Assembly: GCF_051521505.1 (NCBI RefSeq)
Contig: NZ_CP150356.1
Coordinates: 8,184,001-8,248,000 of the forward strand
DNA: 64,000 nucleotides
Source: Sorangium sp025924095
GTDB taxonomy: Bacteria; Myxococcota_A; Polyangia; Polyangiales; Polyangiaceae
Reading direction: 5' to 3'
The notes under the pieces were generated by a model. It was not told where the DNA came from. It searched no databases and worked only from the letters and a program-made list of their open reading frames with translations. Shown piece after piece: positions 50,751 to 60,046 of the stretch (positions within the stretch are counted from its first letter, which is position 1; every line of letters begins with the position of its first letter). A program made the translations under genes and the position numbers.

Positions 50751-51755
50751 TCATTTGCTCTCCGGCAAGTGCTTGAGGATCGCCTGCAGCACCTGGTCGG
50801 TCTTCACCCCCTCGGCCTCTCCCTCGAAGTTGAGGAGCACGCGATGGCGCAGCGCGGGCAGCGCGCACGCGCGCACGTCGTCGACCGACGCCGCGAACCG
50901 CCCCTCGAAGAGCGCCCGGATCTTCGCGGCGAGCAGGAGCGCCTGCGCCCCTCGCGGCGACGCACCGAACTTCACGAACCGCTTCACCTCGTCGAGGCTG
51001 TCTCCCTCGGTGGGGTGGGTGGCCTGCAGGAGCCGCACCGCGTAGTCCTGCACGTGCTTCGCCACGGGCACCTCGCGGACGAGCCGCTGCATCGCGACGA
51101 TCCGCTCCCTGTTGAGGACCGGGCGCGCAGCGACCGCGTCGGTCCCGGTGGTCCGCTCGAGGATCGAGTTCAGCTCGTCGCGGCTCGGGAACGGCACGTG
51201 CAGCTTGAAGAAGAACCGATCGAGCTGCGCCTCGGGCAGCGGGTACGTCCCCTCGCTCTCGAGGGGGTTCTGCGTCGCCAGGACGAAGAACGGCTCCTCC
51301 AGCGTGTAGCTCTGCCGCGAGACCGTGACCCGGTGCTCCTGCATGGCCTCGAGGAGCGCGCTCTGCGTCTTCGGCGTCGCCCGGTTGATCTCGTCGGCGA
51401 GGACGATGTTCGCGAAGAGCGGCCCCTTGCGGAACGAGAACGACCGCTGCCCGCCCGCGCTCTCATCGATGACCGTGGTGCCGATGATGTCGGCGGGCAT
51501 CATGTCGGGCGTGAACTGGATGCGTGAGAACTGGAGCTCGAGCGCCTCCGCCATGGTGCGGACGAGCATCGTCTTGCCGAGCCCCGGCACGCCCTCGAGC
51601 AGCGCGTGCGAGCCTGCGAGCATGCACGTGAGCACCCCATCGATCACCTCGCGGTTGCCGACGATGACCTTCCCCACCTCCTCGCGCAGCCCTCCGATGC
51701 TCGCGCGGAACTCGTCTACCTCGGCCCGCGCTGCTTCCTTCGTCTTCTCGGCCAT
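50751..51755 (-). CDS. MoxR-family AAA+ ATPase
   Basis: 334 aa. Walker A GVPGLGKT at residues 55-62 (HALLEGVPGLGKTMLVRTMA), Walker B IVLADEINRATPKTQSALLE, sensor 1 FFVLATQNPLESEGTYPLPE and the C-terminal lid with KFGASPRGAQALLLAAKIRA. MoxR ATPases act as chaperones for metal insertion or assembly of their VWA-containing neighbours. Coexpression with the coiled-coil, DUF58 and VWA genes is indicated by spacing (79, 18, 2 and -4 bp). The client is unknown. Confidence 0.96.
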   Translation of the reverse strand: MAEKTKEAARAEVDEFRASIGGLREEVGKVIVGNREVIDGVLTCMLAGSHALLEGVPGLGKTMLVRTMAEALELQFSRIQFTPDMMPADIIGTTVIDESAGGQRSFSFRKGPLFANIVLADEINRATPKTQSALLEAMQEHRVTVSRQSYTLEEPFFVLATQNPLESEGTYPLPEAQLDRFFFKLHVPFPSRDELNSILERTTGTDAVAARPVLNRERIVAMQRLVREVPVAKHVQDYAVRLLQATHPTEGDSLDEVKRFVKFGASPRGAQALLLAAKIRALFEGRFAASVDDVRACALPALRHRVLLNFEGEAEGVKTDQVLQAILKHLPESK

Positions 51756-51834
51756 AGCTTCCTGCTTCGTGCCCGCTGTCGCGGAGCGCCGCTAGAGTAG
51801 AGAGGCGCGGTCGCGTTCGAGCCGCCGGCTCGAC

Positions 51835-53772
51835 TCACTCGCGCGGCCTGATGAGCTGGAAATACCGGTTCACGTAGAACCGGTATCCATCAGGGATCTG
51901 GTCCTTGTTGATCTGCTGCTCCGCGACCGTGTGGTAGTCCGTGAAGACCTTCTTGTAGCCGGTCCCCTTGAAGCCCCGCTCGGCGGCGCTGAGGATCACC
52001 TCGCTGTTCGACGGCCCCTGCTGCGTGTCGAGCCCCTGGGCCTGGACGTCCTGGGTCCCCATCTTCGGGTCGGTGCGCTTGCCTGCGACCTCGCCGCCGC
52101 GGCTGGAGCCGGCGCCGTCGCCCCCGGGCTGATTGCCGCCGTTGCTGTTGCCCTGGCCGCTCCCCTGCCCGTCCTGCCCCTGCCCCTGCCCGCCGGGCAT
52201 CAGGATCTTCTTGCCGCCGGGCCCGATCACCAGCTCCTGACCCTTGCCCTGACCGCCCTGGCCCTGACCGCCCTGGCCCTGCTGACCGTTCTGGCCTTCC
52301 TGCTCGCCGTCGCCCTTCCCCTGCTGGCCCTGCCCCTGCTGCTCCTCGCCGCTGCCCTGGTTGCCGCGCGCGCGCTTGCCGAAGCGGAGCATCCTCGCCA
52401 TCCGCTGCTTGCCGCCCTGCCCTTGCTGGCGCACGAGCTCCCGGAGCTCTTCGAGCCGCTGGCGCAGCTCTTCCTTCTCCTGCTCGGACATCTCCTCCTG
52501 CTGCATCCGGTTGATGTCCTCGGCGGCCTGCTCGAGATCGTCCGCTGACATCCCGAGATCGCGCATCAGATCCTCGGCGGCCTTGGCGAGCTCCCGGTCG
52601 AGCCGGTCGAGCTGGCGCCCGGTCCGCTCCTTCTGCTCGGCGTCGCGGTCGAGCCGCTCCAGCTCGCGCTCCTTCTTCTTGAGCAGCCGCTCCTCTTCGG
52701 ACTTCTGCTGCTCGTTCGCGGAGGCCTTCTGCTTCTGCTTGAGGAGCTGCTCGCGCACCTCGGCCCGCTTCTCGTTGATCGCGGCGAGGGCCTCCTTGCG
52801 GCGCGAGGCCGCCTCGGCGAGCGCCTTGCGCAGCCGCTCGATCTCGGCCTTGTTGAACTTCTGCTTCTTGTCGCGGAGCTTCTCGGCGAGCTCCTTCAGG
52901 TCCTTCTTCGCCTTCTCGAGGTCCTTCTTCTCGAGGGACTCCCCCACGCCCTTCGCCAGGTCGCTCTTCTTGAGATCGATCCCGGTCTCCTTCAGCGCCT
53001 CTTCGAGCGCCTTCAGGTCGGCCTCGGCGCCCTTGAGGAGCTCGCGCTCGAGCGCCTCCATGCGGCGGAACGCCTCGGTCCGATCGAGGCGCTTGTTGGC
53101 GATGTCCTCGATGAGCTGGTTGAAGCGCTCGACCGCGGACTTCATTTCCGGGCTCTGGTCCTGCCGGTCGAGCGCCTTCGCCGCGTCCTTGAAGAGCTCG
53201 AGGTCGTCGGGCGACATCGCGAGCGCGTCGATGGTCTGCGCGACAGGCGCTTGCTTCCGCGGGATGCGCACCTCGAGCAGCGCCACCGCGAGCACGCCGA
53301 GGCCTACCGCGGCCGAGGTCCAGAGCTCGCGCGGGAACGCGAGCGGCGCGGCGCCGGCGGGGCGCAGCGTCGCCGCGTGCTCGCAGGCGTCGTCGATCGC
53401 CGCCTCCATCAGGGGGGTCCGCTGCGCCGCGGGCAGCTTCTCGAAGGCGAGGGCGTTGGTCAGCCGGTCGTGAAGACCGTGGTGCCGGTCGAGGGCGATC
53501 GTGCCGGCGCGGGGAGGCAGGCGGCGCAGCATCGCCAGCGCGAGGGTGGCCAGCACGAGCAGCCCCGCGCCGAGCAGGATCTGCCGCGTACGCGGCTCGC
53601 TCAGGTGCGCGGGGAGCGCCTTGTGGACCGCCAGCGTCCCGGCTGCGAGCGCCAGCGCGAGGGTCAGCGCGGTCGGCAGAGCGCGCAGCGCGCGTCCGAA
53701 CCGGAGCCTCAGCTCGACGGCAAGCGCGGCGCTGCGGATACGGTCGAGATGCTTCGTGCGAGAGTCGCTCAC
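51835..53772 (-). CDS. Membrane-anchored coiled-coil protein (DUF4175-like), first gene of MoxR operon
   Basis: 645 aa. Three N-terminal hydrophobic segments (ALTLALALAAGTLAVHKALP, ILLGAGLLVLATLALAML, LWTSAAVGLGVLAVALLEVR) precede a very long charged coiled coil (about residues 195-420) rich in K/E/L/A with heptads such as KALEEALKETGIDLKKSDL. A Gln/Gly-rich low-complexity segment follows (EEQQGQGQQGKGDGEQEGQN and others). The conserved C-terminus is KVFTDYHTVAEQQINKDQIP then YRFYVNRYFQLIRPRE. This architecture is found in MoxR clusters of planctomycetes and myxobacteria. Function unknown; probably a periplasmic or envelope-spanning scaffold of the complex. Confidence 0.85.
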   Translation of the reverse strand: MSDSRTKHLDRIRSAALAVELRLRFGRALRALPTALTLALALAAGTLAVHKALPAHLSEPRTRQILLGAGLLVLATLALAMLRRLPPRAGTIALDRHHGLHDRLTNALAFEKLPAAQRTPLMEAAIDDACEHAATLRPAGAAPLAFPRELWTSAAVGLGVLAVALLEVRIPRKQAPVAQTIDALAMSPDDLELFKDAAKALDRQDQSPEMKSAVERFNQLIEDIANKRLDRTEAFRRMEALERELLKGAEADLKALEEALKETGIDLKKSDLAKGVGESLEKKDLEKAKKDLKELAEKLRDKKQKFNKAEIERLRKALAEAASRRKEALAAINEKRAEVREQLLKQKQKASANEQQKSEEERLLKKKERELERLDRDAEQKERTGRQLDRLDRELAKAAEDLMRDLGMSADDLEQAAEDINRMQQEEMSEQEKEELRQRLEELRELVRQQGQGGKQRMARMLRFGKRARGNQGSGEEQQGQGQQGKGDGEQEGQNGQQGQGGQGQGGQGKGQELVIGPGGKKILMPGGQGQGQDGQGSGQGNSNGGNQPGGDGAGSSRGGEVAGKRTDPKMGTQDVQAQGLDTQQGPSNSEVILSAAERGFKGTGYKKVFTDYHTVAEQQINKDQIPDGYRFYVNRYFQLIRPRE

Positions 53773-54105
53773 GGTGCTCAGCGCTCCGGACGCCCCCCGC
53801 GGGGGCCCTCGAAGAGGAAACGTCGCAGCATTGTACCCGCTGATGGGTCAGGCGCCCGAAAGTTCCTGGGAGGCTGCGCGCGACGCGTGAGGGCATGACG
53901 CGCGGCGAACCTCGATCATTCCCGCGCAGGACAGCCTCTGCGCTCAGCGGCCTTCCGGCATCGATCGCGCTCCGGGGAGTGCGCGAGGGCTCTTCCTCCG
54001 ATTTCCGACCGGATGGATCTCCGGCGCCCCGGCGCCAGCAGGCGAACGCGTGCGTTCTATGGAACGACGTGACCGGGCGCGCGCACGGCGCGGATCCCAG
54101 GGTGG
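53773..54105. other. Intergenic region upstream of the MoxR operon
   Basis: 333 bp without a convincing gene between the MoxR-operon leader gene and the H1-tailed response regulator, both on the minus strand. On the minus strand a TACAAT hexamer (about 53837-53842) could be a -10 for the operon, but no good -35 is 17 bp upstream. A perfect palindrome CCCCCGCGGGGG lies at 53794-53805 in the would-be leader. Nothing else was recognised. Confidence 0.4.
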
Positions 54106-55017
54106 TTACTTCGCCGTCTTCTTCTTGGGTGCCGCCTTCGTGGCGGCTGTCTTCTTCGCCGCAGCCGGCTTCTTCGCCGCGGCCTTCTTGGACGCCGCTT
54201 GCTTCGCGGCCGGCTTCTTCGCCGCGGCCTTCTTGGACGCCGCTTGCTTCGCGGCCGGCTTCTTCGCCGCGGCCTTCTTGGACGCCGCTTGCTTCGCGGC
54301 CGGCTTCTTCGCCGCGGCCTTCTTGGACGCCGCTTGCTTCGCGGCCGGCTTCTTCGCCGCAGCCTTCTTGGGCGCCGCTTGCTTCGCGGCCGGCTTCTTC
54401 GCCGAGGCCTTCTTGGGCGCCGCTTGCTTCACGGCCGGCTTCTTCGCCGACGGCTTGGCGGCCACCGTGTTCGTCGCAGCGCCGTTCGCCGCCGACTTCT
54501 TCGCCCCGGTCGCGCGCGCTGCGGACGGTTGCTGCGCGTGCGGCGCATCCGCCTCGCGCTCCTCGCCTGCTGCGCTCGGCTGGACCTTGCTGCCGTTCGC
54601 TTCGGGCAGCTGCTTCGCGTAACGCGCGAGCGTCTCGCGCACCCGCGCATCGAGATCCGCGAAGTCGAACGGCTTGTTCAACCAGGCGTCCGCGGCGAAG
54701 AGCGGCGACGTCATCTCGTTCAGGTTCTCGCCGATCCCGGTGAGCATGATGACGCCGGTGCTCGCGAACGGCCGGCCGTCGGACGTGTCGCTCTTCAGCC
54801 GCTTGCAGATCTCCCAGCCGCTCATGCCGGGCATCATCACGTCGAGGATCACCAGGTCCGGCTGGTGCTCGCGCGCGAGATCCCAGGCGGAGTCGCCCTC
54901 GGAGGCCTCGATCACGGAGAAACCCAGGTTCCTCAGGTGACGCGCAACGAGGCTCAACATCGCCGGTTCGTCTTCGGCCACCAGCACACGGGGCGGCATC
55001 ATGCTCGCGGAAGGCAT
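54106..55017 (-). CDS. Response regulator with histone H1-like Lys/Ala-rich tail
   Basis: 303 aa. Residues ~9-130 are a receiver domain: VLVAEDEPAMLSLVARHLR, phosphoacceptor Asp in LVILDVMMPGMSGWEICKRL, TGVIMLTGIGEN and Lys in AWLNKPFDFADLDARV. After a ~50-residue linker the C-terminal ~120 residues are almost only K, A, P, Q, S and T, built from a 15-residue repeat KKPAAKQAA[SP]KKAAA (six copies) and ending KAAPKKKTAK. Such tails resemble eukaryotic H1 and bacterial HU/H1-like (HctA, AlgP) DNA-compacting tails. The combination suggests phosphorylation-controlled nonspecific DNA or polyanion binding. No partner kinase is adjacent. Confidence 0.88.
   Translation of the reverse strand: MPSASMMPPRVLVAEDEPAMLSLVARHLRNLGFSVIEASEGDSAWDLAREHQPDLVILDVMMPGMSGWEICKRLKSDTSDGRPFASTGVIMLTGIGENLNEMTSPLFAADAWLNKPFDFADLDARVRETLARYAKQLPEANGSKVQPSAAGEEREADAPHAQQPSAARATGAKKSAANGAATNTVAAKPSAKKPAVKQAAPKKASAKKPAAKQAAPKKAAAKKPAAKQAASKKAAAKKPAAKQAASKKAAAKKPAAKQAASKKAAAKKPAAKQAASKKAAAKKPAAAKKTAATKAAPKKKTAK
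54165..54449. repeat. 45-bp tandem repeat, six periods, in response-regulator tail
   Basis: The sequence CCGGCTTCTTCGCC recurs at 54165, 54210, 54255, 54300, 54345, 54390 and 54435, an exact 45-base period. Most units are identical; the promoter-proximal ones (54345 onward) differ at a few bases. The repeat encodes the 15-residue Lys/Ala unit and is prone to in-frame gain or loss. Confidence 0.95.
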
Positions 55018-55135
55018 CGTGGATGCGGATGAGAGTACGTGCGCGCGAACCGGTCAAGAGAGAACGATCCCGCGGCCGCGACGGGCGCTCGGAGCCGTCC
55101 CCCCAAGGACGCCCCGAGCGCCGGCGAGGACGCGA

Positions 55136-55801
55136 TCAAGCGGCTCGCGCGAGGGCTATCTTTTCCGTCTGCCCCGCCGCGTAGAAGCGTCGAAGCGCGG
55201 CGAACAGCTCGGCGTGCCGGCCGCGGCGGGCAAACTCGGCCTCCAGCCGGCCCGCGAACCGCGCCGCGAGGTCGTTCGCGATCCGGTAGCGATCGCCGGT
55301 CTCCGTGCCCGGGGGATCCATGAAGGTGACGCGCTCGAACAGGTGGGCGCGGATCCGCGCGGCGCGCTCGGGCTCGAAGCACGCGGGCCCCGGTGGAGCG
55401 ACCTCGCGGCGGCGCCGGAGCGGCGGGCCCGGAGGCTCCACCTCCTCGGCCAGGCCGCCGTGGACGAGCAGCACGTACTTGTCCACCTCGGCCTGGAGCT
55501 CGAGCTCGAGCTGGGTCGCCGGGAGCTCCCTGCGCGCCCGCTCGGCCACATAGATGAAGTGGCTCACCCCCTCGACGATCTGGCAGATCTCGTCGAACGT
55601 CCCCTCTCGCCCCCGCGTGATCGCGCGGCGGGGCAGGTGCAGCGCCACCTCGATGTCCCCGTCCGCGTGCCGGATCAGCAGCGCTTCGCGCGCCCTTCCG
55701 TCCGTCGGCCGGATGAAATCGTCGACGGCGGGCGCGTCGTCGAGCGCGTAGGTGCGCGCGAGGTGCTGCTGGATCCGACCGGGGAAGGTCGCGCCCGGCA
55801 T
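55136..55801 (-). CDS. Conserved hypothetical protein
   Basis: 221 aa, unrecognised. The sequence looks like a compact soluble protein: TFPGRIQQHLARTYALDDAP, REALLIRHADGDIEVALHLP, FDEICQIVEGVSHFIYVAER, LELELQAEVDKYVLLVHGG, and near the C-terminus HLFERVTFMDPPGTETGDRY followed by ANDLAARFAGRLEAEFA. There is no signal peptide or membrane segment. A one-base overlap (TGATG) couples it to the upstream gene at 55801-56406, so the two probably act together. The regular amphipathic pattern and normal codon use argue that it is real. Confidence 0.72.
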   Translation of the reverse strand: MPGATFPGRIQQHLARTYALDDAPAVDDFIRPTDGRAREALLIRHADGDIEVALHLPRRAITRGREGTFDEICQIVEGVSHFIYVAERARRELPATQLELELQAEVDKYVLLVHGGLAEEVEPPGPPLRRRREVAPPGPACFEPERAARIRAHLFERVTFMDPPGTETGDRYRIANDLAARFAGRLEAEFARRGRHAELFAALRRFYAAGQTEKIALARAA

Positions 55802-56406
55802 CAGTTGAGCCCGCCCGTGCCACGGCCCGGCACGATCCCACGCGCCCCGAGCTCCTCGGCGAGGCGGCTGGAGCCGGTGCGGACCCAGCGCTCGTACAGC
55901 CGGAGCACCGAGCGCTCGTCCCGAGCACCGGACGCGAGCGTGCCGTCGGCCACATCGTTCAAGACGCTCACGAAGCGCTCGAATTTCTCGGCCATCTCCG
56001 AAAGGACATCCGGGCCCTGGCCGACGCGCGCGTTGAGGCGCAGCATAGCGGCGGCATGGTGGTAGGCGGTCGACCCGACCCCGACCACGTAGCCGCGATC
56101 GACGCCCTTGAGCTCGATGTGGCCGCCGAAGAAGCCGACCACATAGAGGACGCCGTCGCCGAGGTTACGCAGCCGGCGGAAGCGCTCGGCTCCGGAGGCC
56201 TCCAGGGCATCGCGCAGGAGAAAGGTCAGGGGTTGGTTGAAGGCGGACTCGGCGTGCTCGTCCGGGTGAGCGAAAGCACAAAGCAGGCTGACCAGGTAAC
56301 TCGACGCCGCCTCGGTCGCGGCGACGTTCCGAACTCGGAGCGCCTCGTCCACAACCTCTTGGAAGTAGCGGGTCATGCTCGGGGACACAGAGATCGCTTG
56401 GCTCAC
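55801..56406 (-). CDS. Conserved hypothetical protein
   Basis: 201 aa from GTG 56406 (an internal ATG at 56376 is an alternative). Helical soluble protein with TRYFQEVVDEALRVRNVAAT, ASSYLVSLLCAFAHPDEHAE, FNQPLTFLLRDALEASGAER, NLGDGVLYVVGFFGGHIELK and GVGSTAYHHAAAMLRLNARV. I do not recognise the family and assign no function. It is translationally coupled to the 221-aa gene downstream and divergent from groESL, with 316 bp between its start and CIRCE. Confidence 0.75.
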   Translation of the reverse strand: MSQAISVSPSMTRYFQEVVDEALRVRNVAATEAASSYLVSLLCAFAHPDEHAESAFNQPLTFLLRDALEASGAERFRRLRNLGDGVLYVVGFFGGHIELKGVDRGYVVGVGSTAYHHAAAMLRLNARVGQGPDVLSEMAEKFERFVSVLNDVADGTLASGARDERSVLRLYERWVRTGSSRLAEELGARGIVPGRGTGGLN

Positions 56407-56684
56407 GGGGGCACCTCACCTGCGCGGGCGCCCTGGATACCGACGTAACCCGGGCCACCGCGCGCTCAGGCCAACCAGACACGTCCTGTCGGCCTCCATC
56501 GGGCTGGAGACCGTGAGGGCGTCGCGTCACGCTGCTGCCGCATTTCCGCCCTCATAGGCTCACTCTAGCCGATGACCCTGACCGAGCCCAGCCTGACGCC
56601 CCGCACCTTTCCTTGGGATCTTCAGCATTTACAGCCACCCCAGCGCCTGGCTGCCAGCCCGCAAAGTGCCGGACTGGCCCGCGC
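56407..56684. other. Intergenic region upstream of groESL
   Basis: About 280 bp between the divergent hypothetical gene and the groES promoter. I see no gene, repeat or RNA element in it; the regulatory signals of groES begin at 56685. Confidence 0.5.
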
Positions 56685-56712
56685 TTGACACCCCGGAGAG
56701 GGTGGCTATCTT
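56685..56712 (+). promoter_or_regulatory. groESL promoter (sigma70-like)
   Basis: Perfect -35 TTGACA at 56685-56690 and a -10-like TATCTT at 56707-56712, 16 bp apart. The predicted start falls at the left arm of the CIRCE operator, which fits HrcA repression by occlusion. The leader to groES is about 135 bp. Confidence 0.75.
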
Positions 56713-56722
56713 CCGCGCGCTC

Positions 56723-56751
56723 GCTAGCACTCCCATGAGGTGAGTGCTAGC
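56723..56751. promoter_or_regulatory. CIRCE operator (HrcA binding site)
   Basis: Inverted repeat with perfect 10-bp arms GCTAGCACTC and GAGTGCTAGC around a 9-base spacer (CCATGAGGT). It matches the CIRCE consensus TTAGCACTC-N9-GAGTGCTAA except the outermost bases. CIRCE binds HrcA, which represses groESL until heat shock. Confidence 0.97.
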
Positions 56752-56858
56752 AAAGTGCCCAGACTGCAATCGTATGGGACCTTGCGGCAGCTCAGGCGGG
56801 CTGTCTGGGTCCCGCCGTCTCGAGGGACGCGGCCGCTCGTCCCCGGAGGATTCGCAAG

Positions 56859-57149
56859 ATGAAGATTCGACCGCTCCAGGACCGCGTGATCGTTCAGCGC
56901 GTGAAGGAAGAAGAGAAGACCAAGGGGGGTCTCTACATCCCGGACACGGCGAAGGAGAAGCCGATCGAGGGCACGGTCATCGCCGTCGGCAACGGCAAGG
57001 TCGGCGAGGACGGCACCGTGCGGAAGCTCGACGTCAAGGAGGGTGATCGCATCCTCTTCGGCAAGTACTCGGGCACCGAGGTGAAGATCGACGGCGAGGA
57101 GCACCTCATTCTCCGCGAGGACGACATCCTCGGCGTGATCGAGAAGTGA
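56859..57149 (+). CDS. groES: Co-chaperonin GroES
   Basis: 96 aa, ATG preceded by GGAGGATTCGCAAG. Seven-fold lid of the GroEL chamber. Conserved features are KIRPLQDRVIVQRVKEEEKT, the mobile loop GGLYIPDTAKEKP that contacts GroEL, VIAVGNGKV and the C-terminal GEEHLILREDDILGVIEK. First gene of the groESL operon behind the CIRCE-controlled promoter. Confidence 0.98.
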   Translation: MKIRPLQDRVIVQRVKEEEKTKGGLYIPDTAKEKPIEGTVIAVGNGKVGEDGTVRKLDVKEGDRILFGKYSGTEVKIDGEEHLILREDDILGVIEK

Positions 57150-57182
57150 CGCGGGCGACAGCAGGAACTTAGGAGAGACACC

Positions 57183-58811
<1,629 letters not shown>

Positions 58812-58842
58812 TCGCGGCGCGGGCAGCTAAGCCCGGCGGGCG

Positions 58843-58872
58843 AGGGCCGGCTTCCCCCTGGGGAAGTCGGCC
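58843..58872 (+). terminator. Terminator hairpin after groEL
   Basis: 14-bp stem GGGCCGGCTTCCCC / GGGGAAGTCGGCCC with a 2-base tip (effectively a tight CCCCTGGGG turn) and one G-U pair, 31 bp after the groEL stop, followed by TTCGCCATTTCG. It is the strongest hairpin I saw in the window and very likely ends the groESL transcript. Confidence 0.8.
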
Positions 58873-58931
58873 CTTCGCCATTTCGACTTCCGGCAGGCCG
58901 CGACGCGTGATCTGATCCGCGCAGGTCCGCG

Positions 58932-59465
58932 ATGAGCACCCTGACTACCGAGCGCCTAGATCTGACCCCGGTCTCGCTGCCCCTGCTCGAGGCGGTCATC
59001 CGCGGAGATCGCCTCGAGGCTGAGGCGATCTCCGGCGCGCGCTTCCCCGACGCCTGGCCCGGGCGCGCGCTCGTCGAGCGCGCCTTCAGCTCGCCCCTCG
59101 ACCGGCTGCGCGAGGATCCGGACGCCTTCCTGTGGGGCACGCGGCTGATGGTGACGCGCGGGCAAGAAGAGCGCGTCGTCGTGGGCAGCGTGGTGCTGAA
59201 CGGCCGGCCCGACGCGACCGGGACGGTGGAGATCGGCTACGGCGTCGAGGGCAGGTCCCAGGGACAGGGCTACGCGACCGAGGGGTCGCGCGCCGTCCTT
59301 CGCTGGACGCTGCAGCAGGCGAGCGTGAGGCGCGTGATCGCCACCACGCCGGCCTGGCACCGCGCGTCGCTCCGGGTGATCGAGAAGCTCGGGATGCGCC
59401 CTGCCGGGACGCTCGATCACGACCTCCTGGGCGAGCTCCTCGTCTTCGAGCGCTTCCGCGAGTAA
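58932..59465 (+). CDS. GNAT acetyltransferase (RimJ/RimL-like)
   Basis: 177 aa N-acetyltransferase of the Acetyltransf_3 group. N-terminal LTTERLDLTPVSLPLLEAVI is the typical RimJ-like start. The acetyl-CoA-binding motif A is EIGYGVEGRSQGQGYATEGS followed by RAVLRWTL, then VRRVIATTPAWHRASLRVIE (Asn-x-x-Ser equivalent) and KLGMRPAGT. The substrate may be a protein N-terminus or a small amine and cannot be told from sequence. Convergent with the TrmH-type gene. Confidence 0.9.
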   Translation: MSTLTTERLDLTPVSLPLLEAVIRGDRLEAEAISGARFPDAWPGRALVERAFSSPLDRLREDPDAFLWGTRLMVTRGQEERVVVGSVVLNGRPDATGTVEIGYGVEGRSQGQGYATEGSRAVLRWTLQQASVRRVIATTPAWHRASLRVIEKLGMRPAGTLDHDLLGELLVFERFRE

Positions 59466-59505
59466 CGGCCCCTCGCCCCGCGCGGACACCGCGCGGCGGC
59501 GCGGC

Positions 59506-60033
59506 TCAGCCGCCGGCGCGGCTCACGCCGCCGCGCGGGTCGCGCCGCCGAGCCCATTCGCACAGGGTCATGCCTGCGGCGATCGCCACCGGGTACGAGT
59601 GGTTGATCCCGTACATGGGGATCGCGATCACGTCCTCGCACGCGTCGAGCAGCACCGGCGGCAGCCCGTCGTCCTCGCTGCCAAAGAGGAAGACGAGCCC
59701 GTGGGGCAACGGCGCCTCCCAGAGGGTCCGCCGCGCGTGATCGCGCTCGACGCCGATGAGCGGGCGGCCGCGCGCCGCCTCCAGGAAGGCCGCCTCGTCG
59801 GGGCACTCGACGAGGGTCTCGTACTTCTGCATGCCCATCGAGGCGCGCTCGTAATAGGGCTCGGTCCCGATCAGGAAGATCTCCCGCACCAGGAAGGAGT
59901 GCGCGACGCGGATGATGGCGCCGATGTTGAACGGGTTCTTCGCGCGGCAGACGGCGATCGAGAAGTCATTCCGCAGGGGGGCGAGCTCTTCGCGGATCTC
60001 CAGGGTGGTGAGCCCGAACGGCGGGATCTTCAC
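59506..60033 (-). CDS. TrmH-family (SPOUT) RNA methyltransferase
   Basis: 175 aa from GTG 60033 with GGGAG upstream. Deep-trefoil-knot 2'-O-methyltransferase: motif 1 CRAKNPFNIGAIIRVAHSF (N-x-x-G-x-x-x-R), motif 2 LVFLFGSEDDGLPP and motif 3 IPMYGINHSYPVAIAAGMTL. It is short, without an N-terminal substrate-binding domain, so it resembles stand-alone SpoU/TrmL-like enzymes. The RNA target is unknown. Lies 13 bp downstream of the C2/PDZ lipoprotein gene on the same strand. Confidence 0.93.
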   Translation of the reverse strand: MKIPPFGLTTLEIREELAPLRNDFSIAVCRAKNPFNIGAIIRVAHSFLVREIFLIGTEPYYERASMGMQKYETLVECPDEAAFLEAARGRPLIGVERDHARRTLWEAPLPHGLVFLFGSEDDGLPPVLLDACEDVIAIPMYGINHSYPVAIAAGMTLCEWARRRDPRGGVSRAGG

Positions 60034-60046
60034 GGCGCTGGCTCCC

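Noticed and set aside
54165..54449. Possible CRISPR or satellite array
   Set aside because: No unique spacers; the 45-bp units are in-frame coding repeats of the response-regulator tail.
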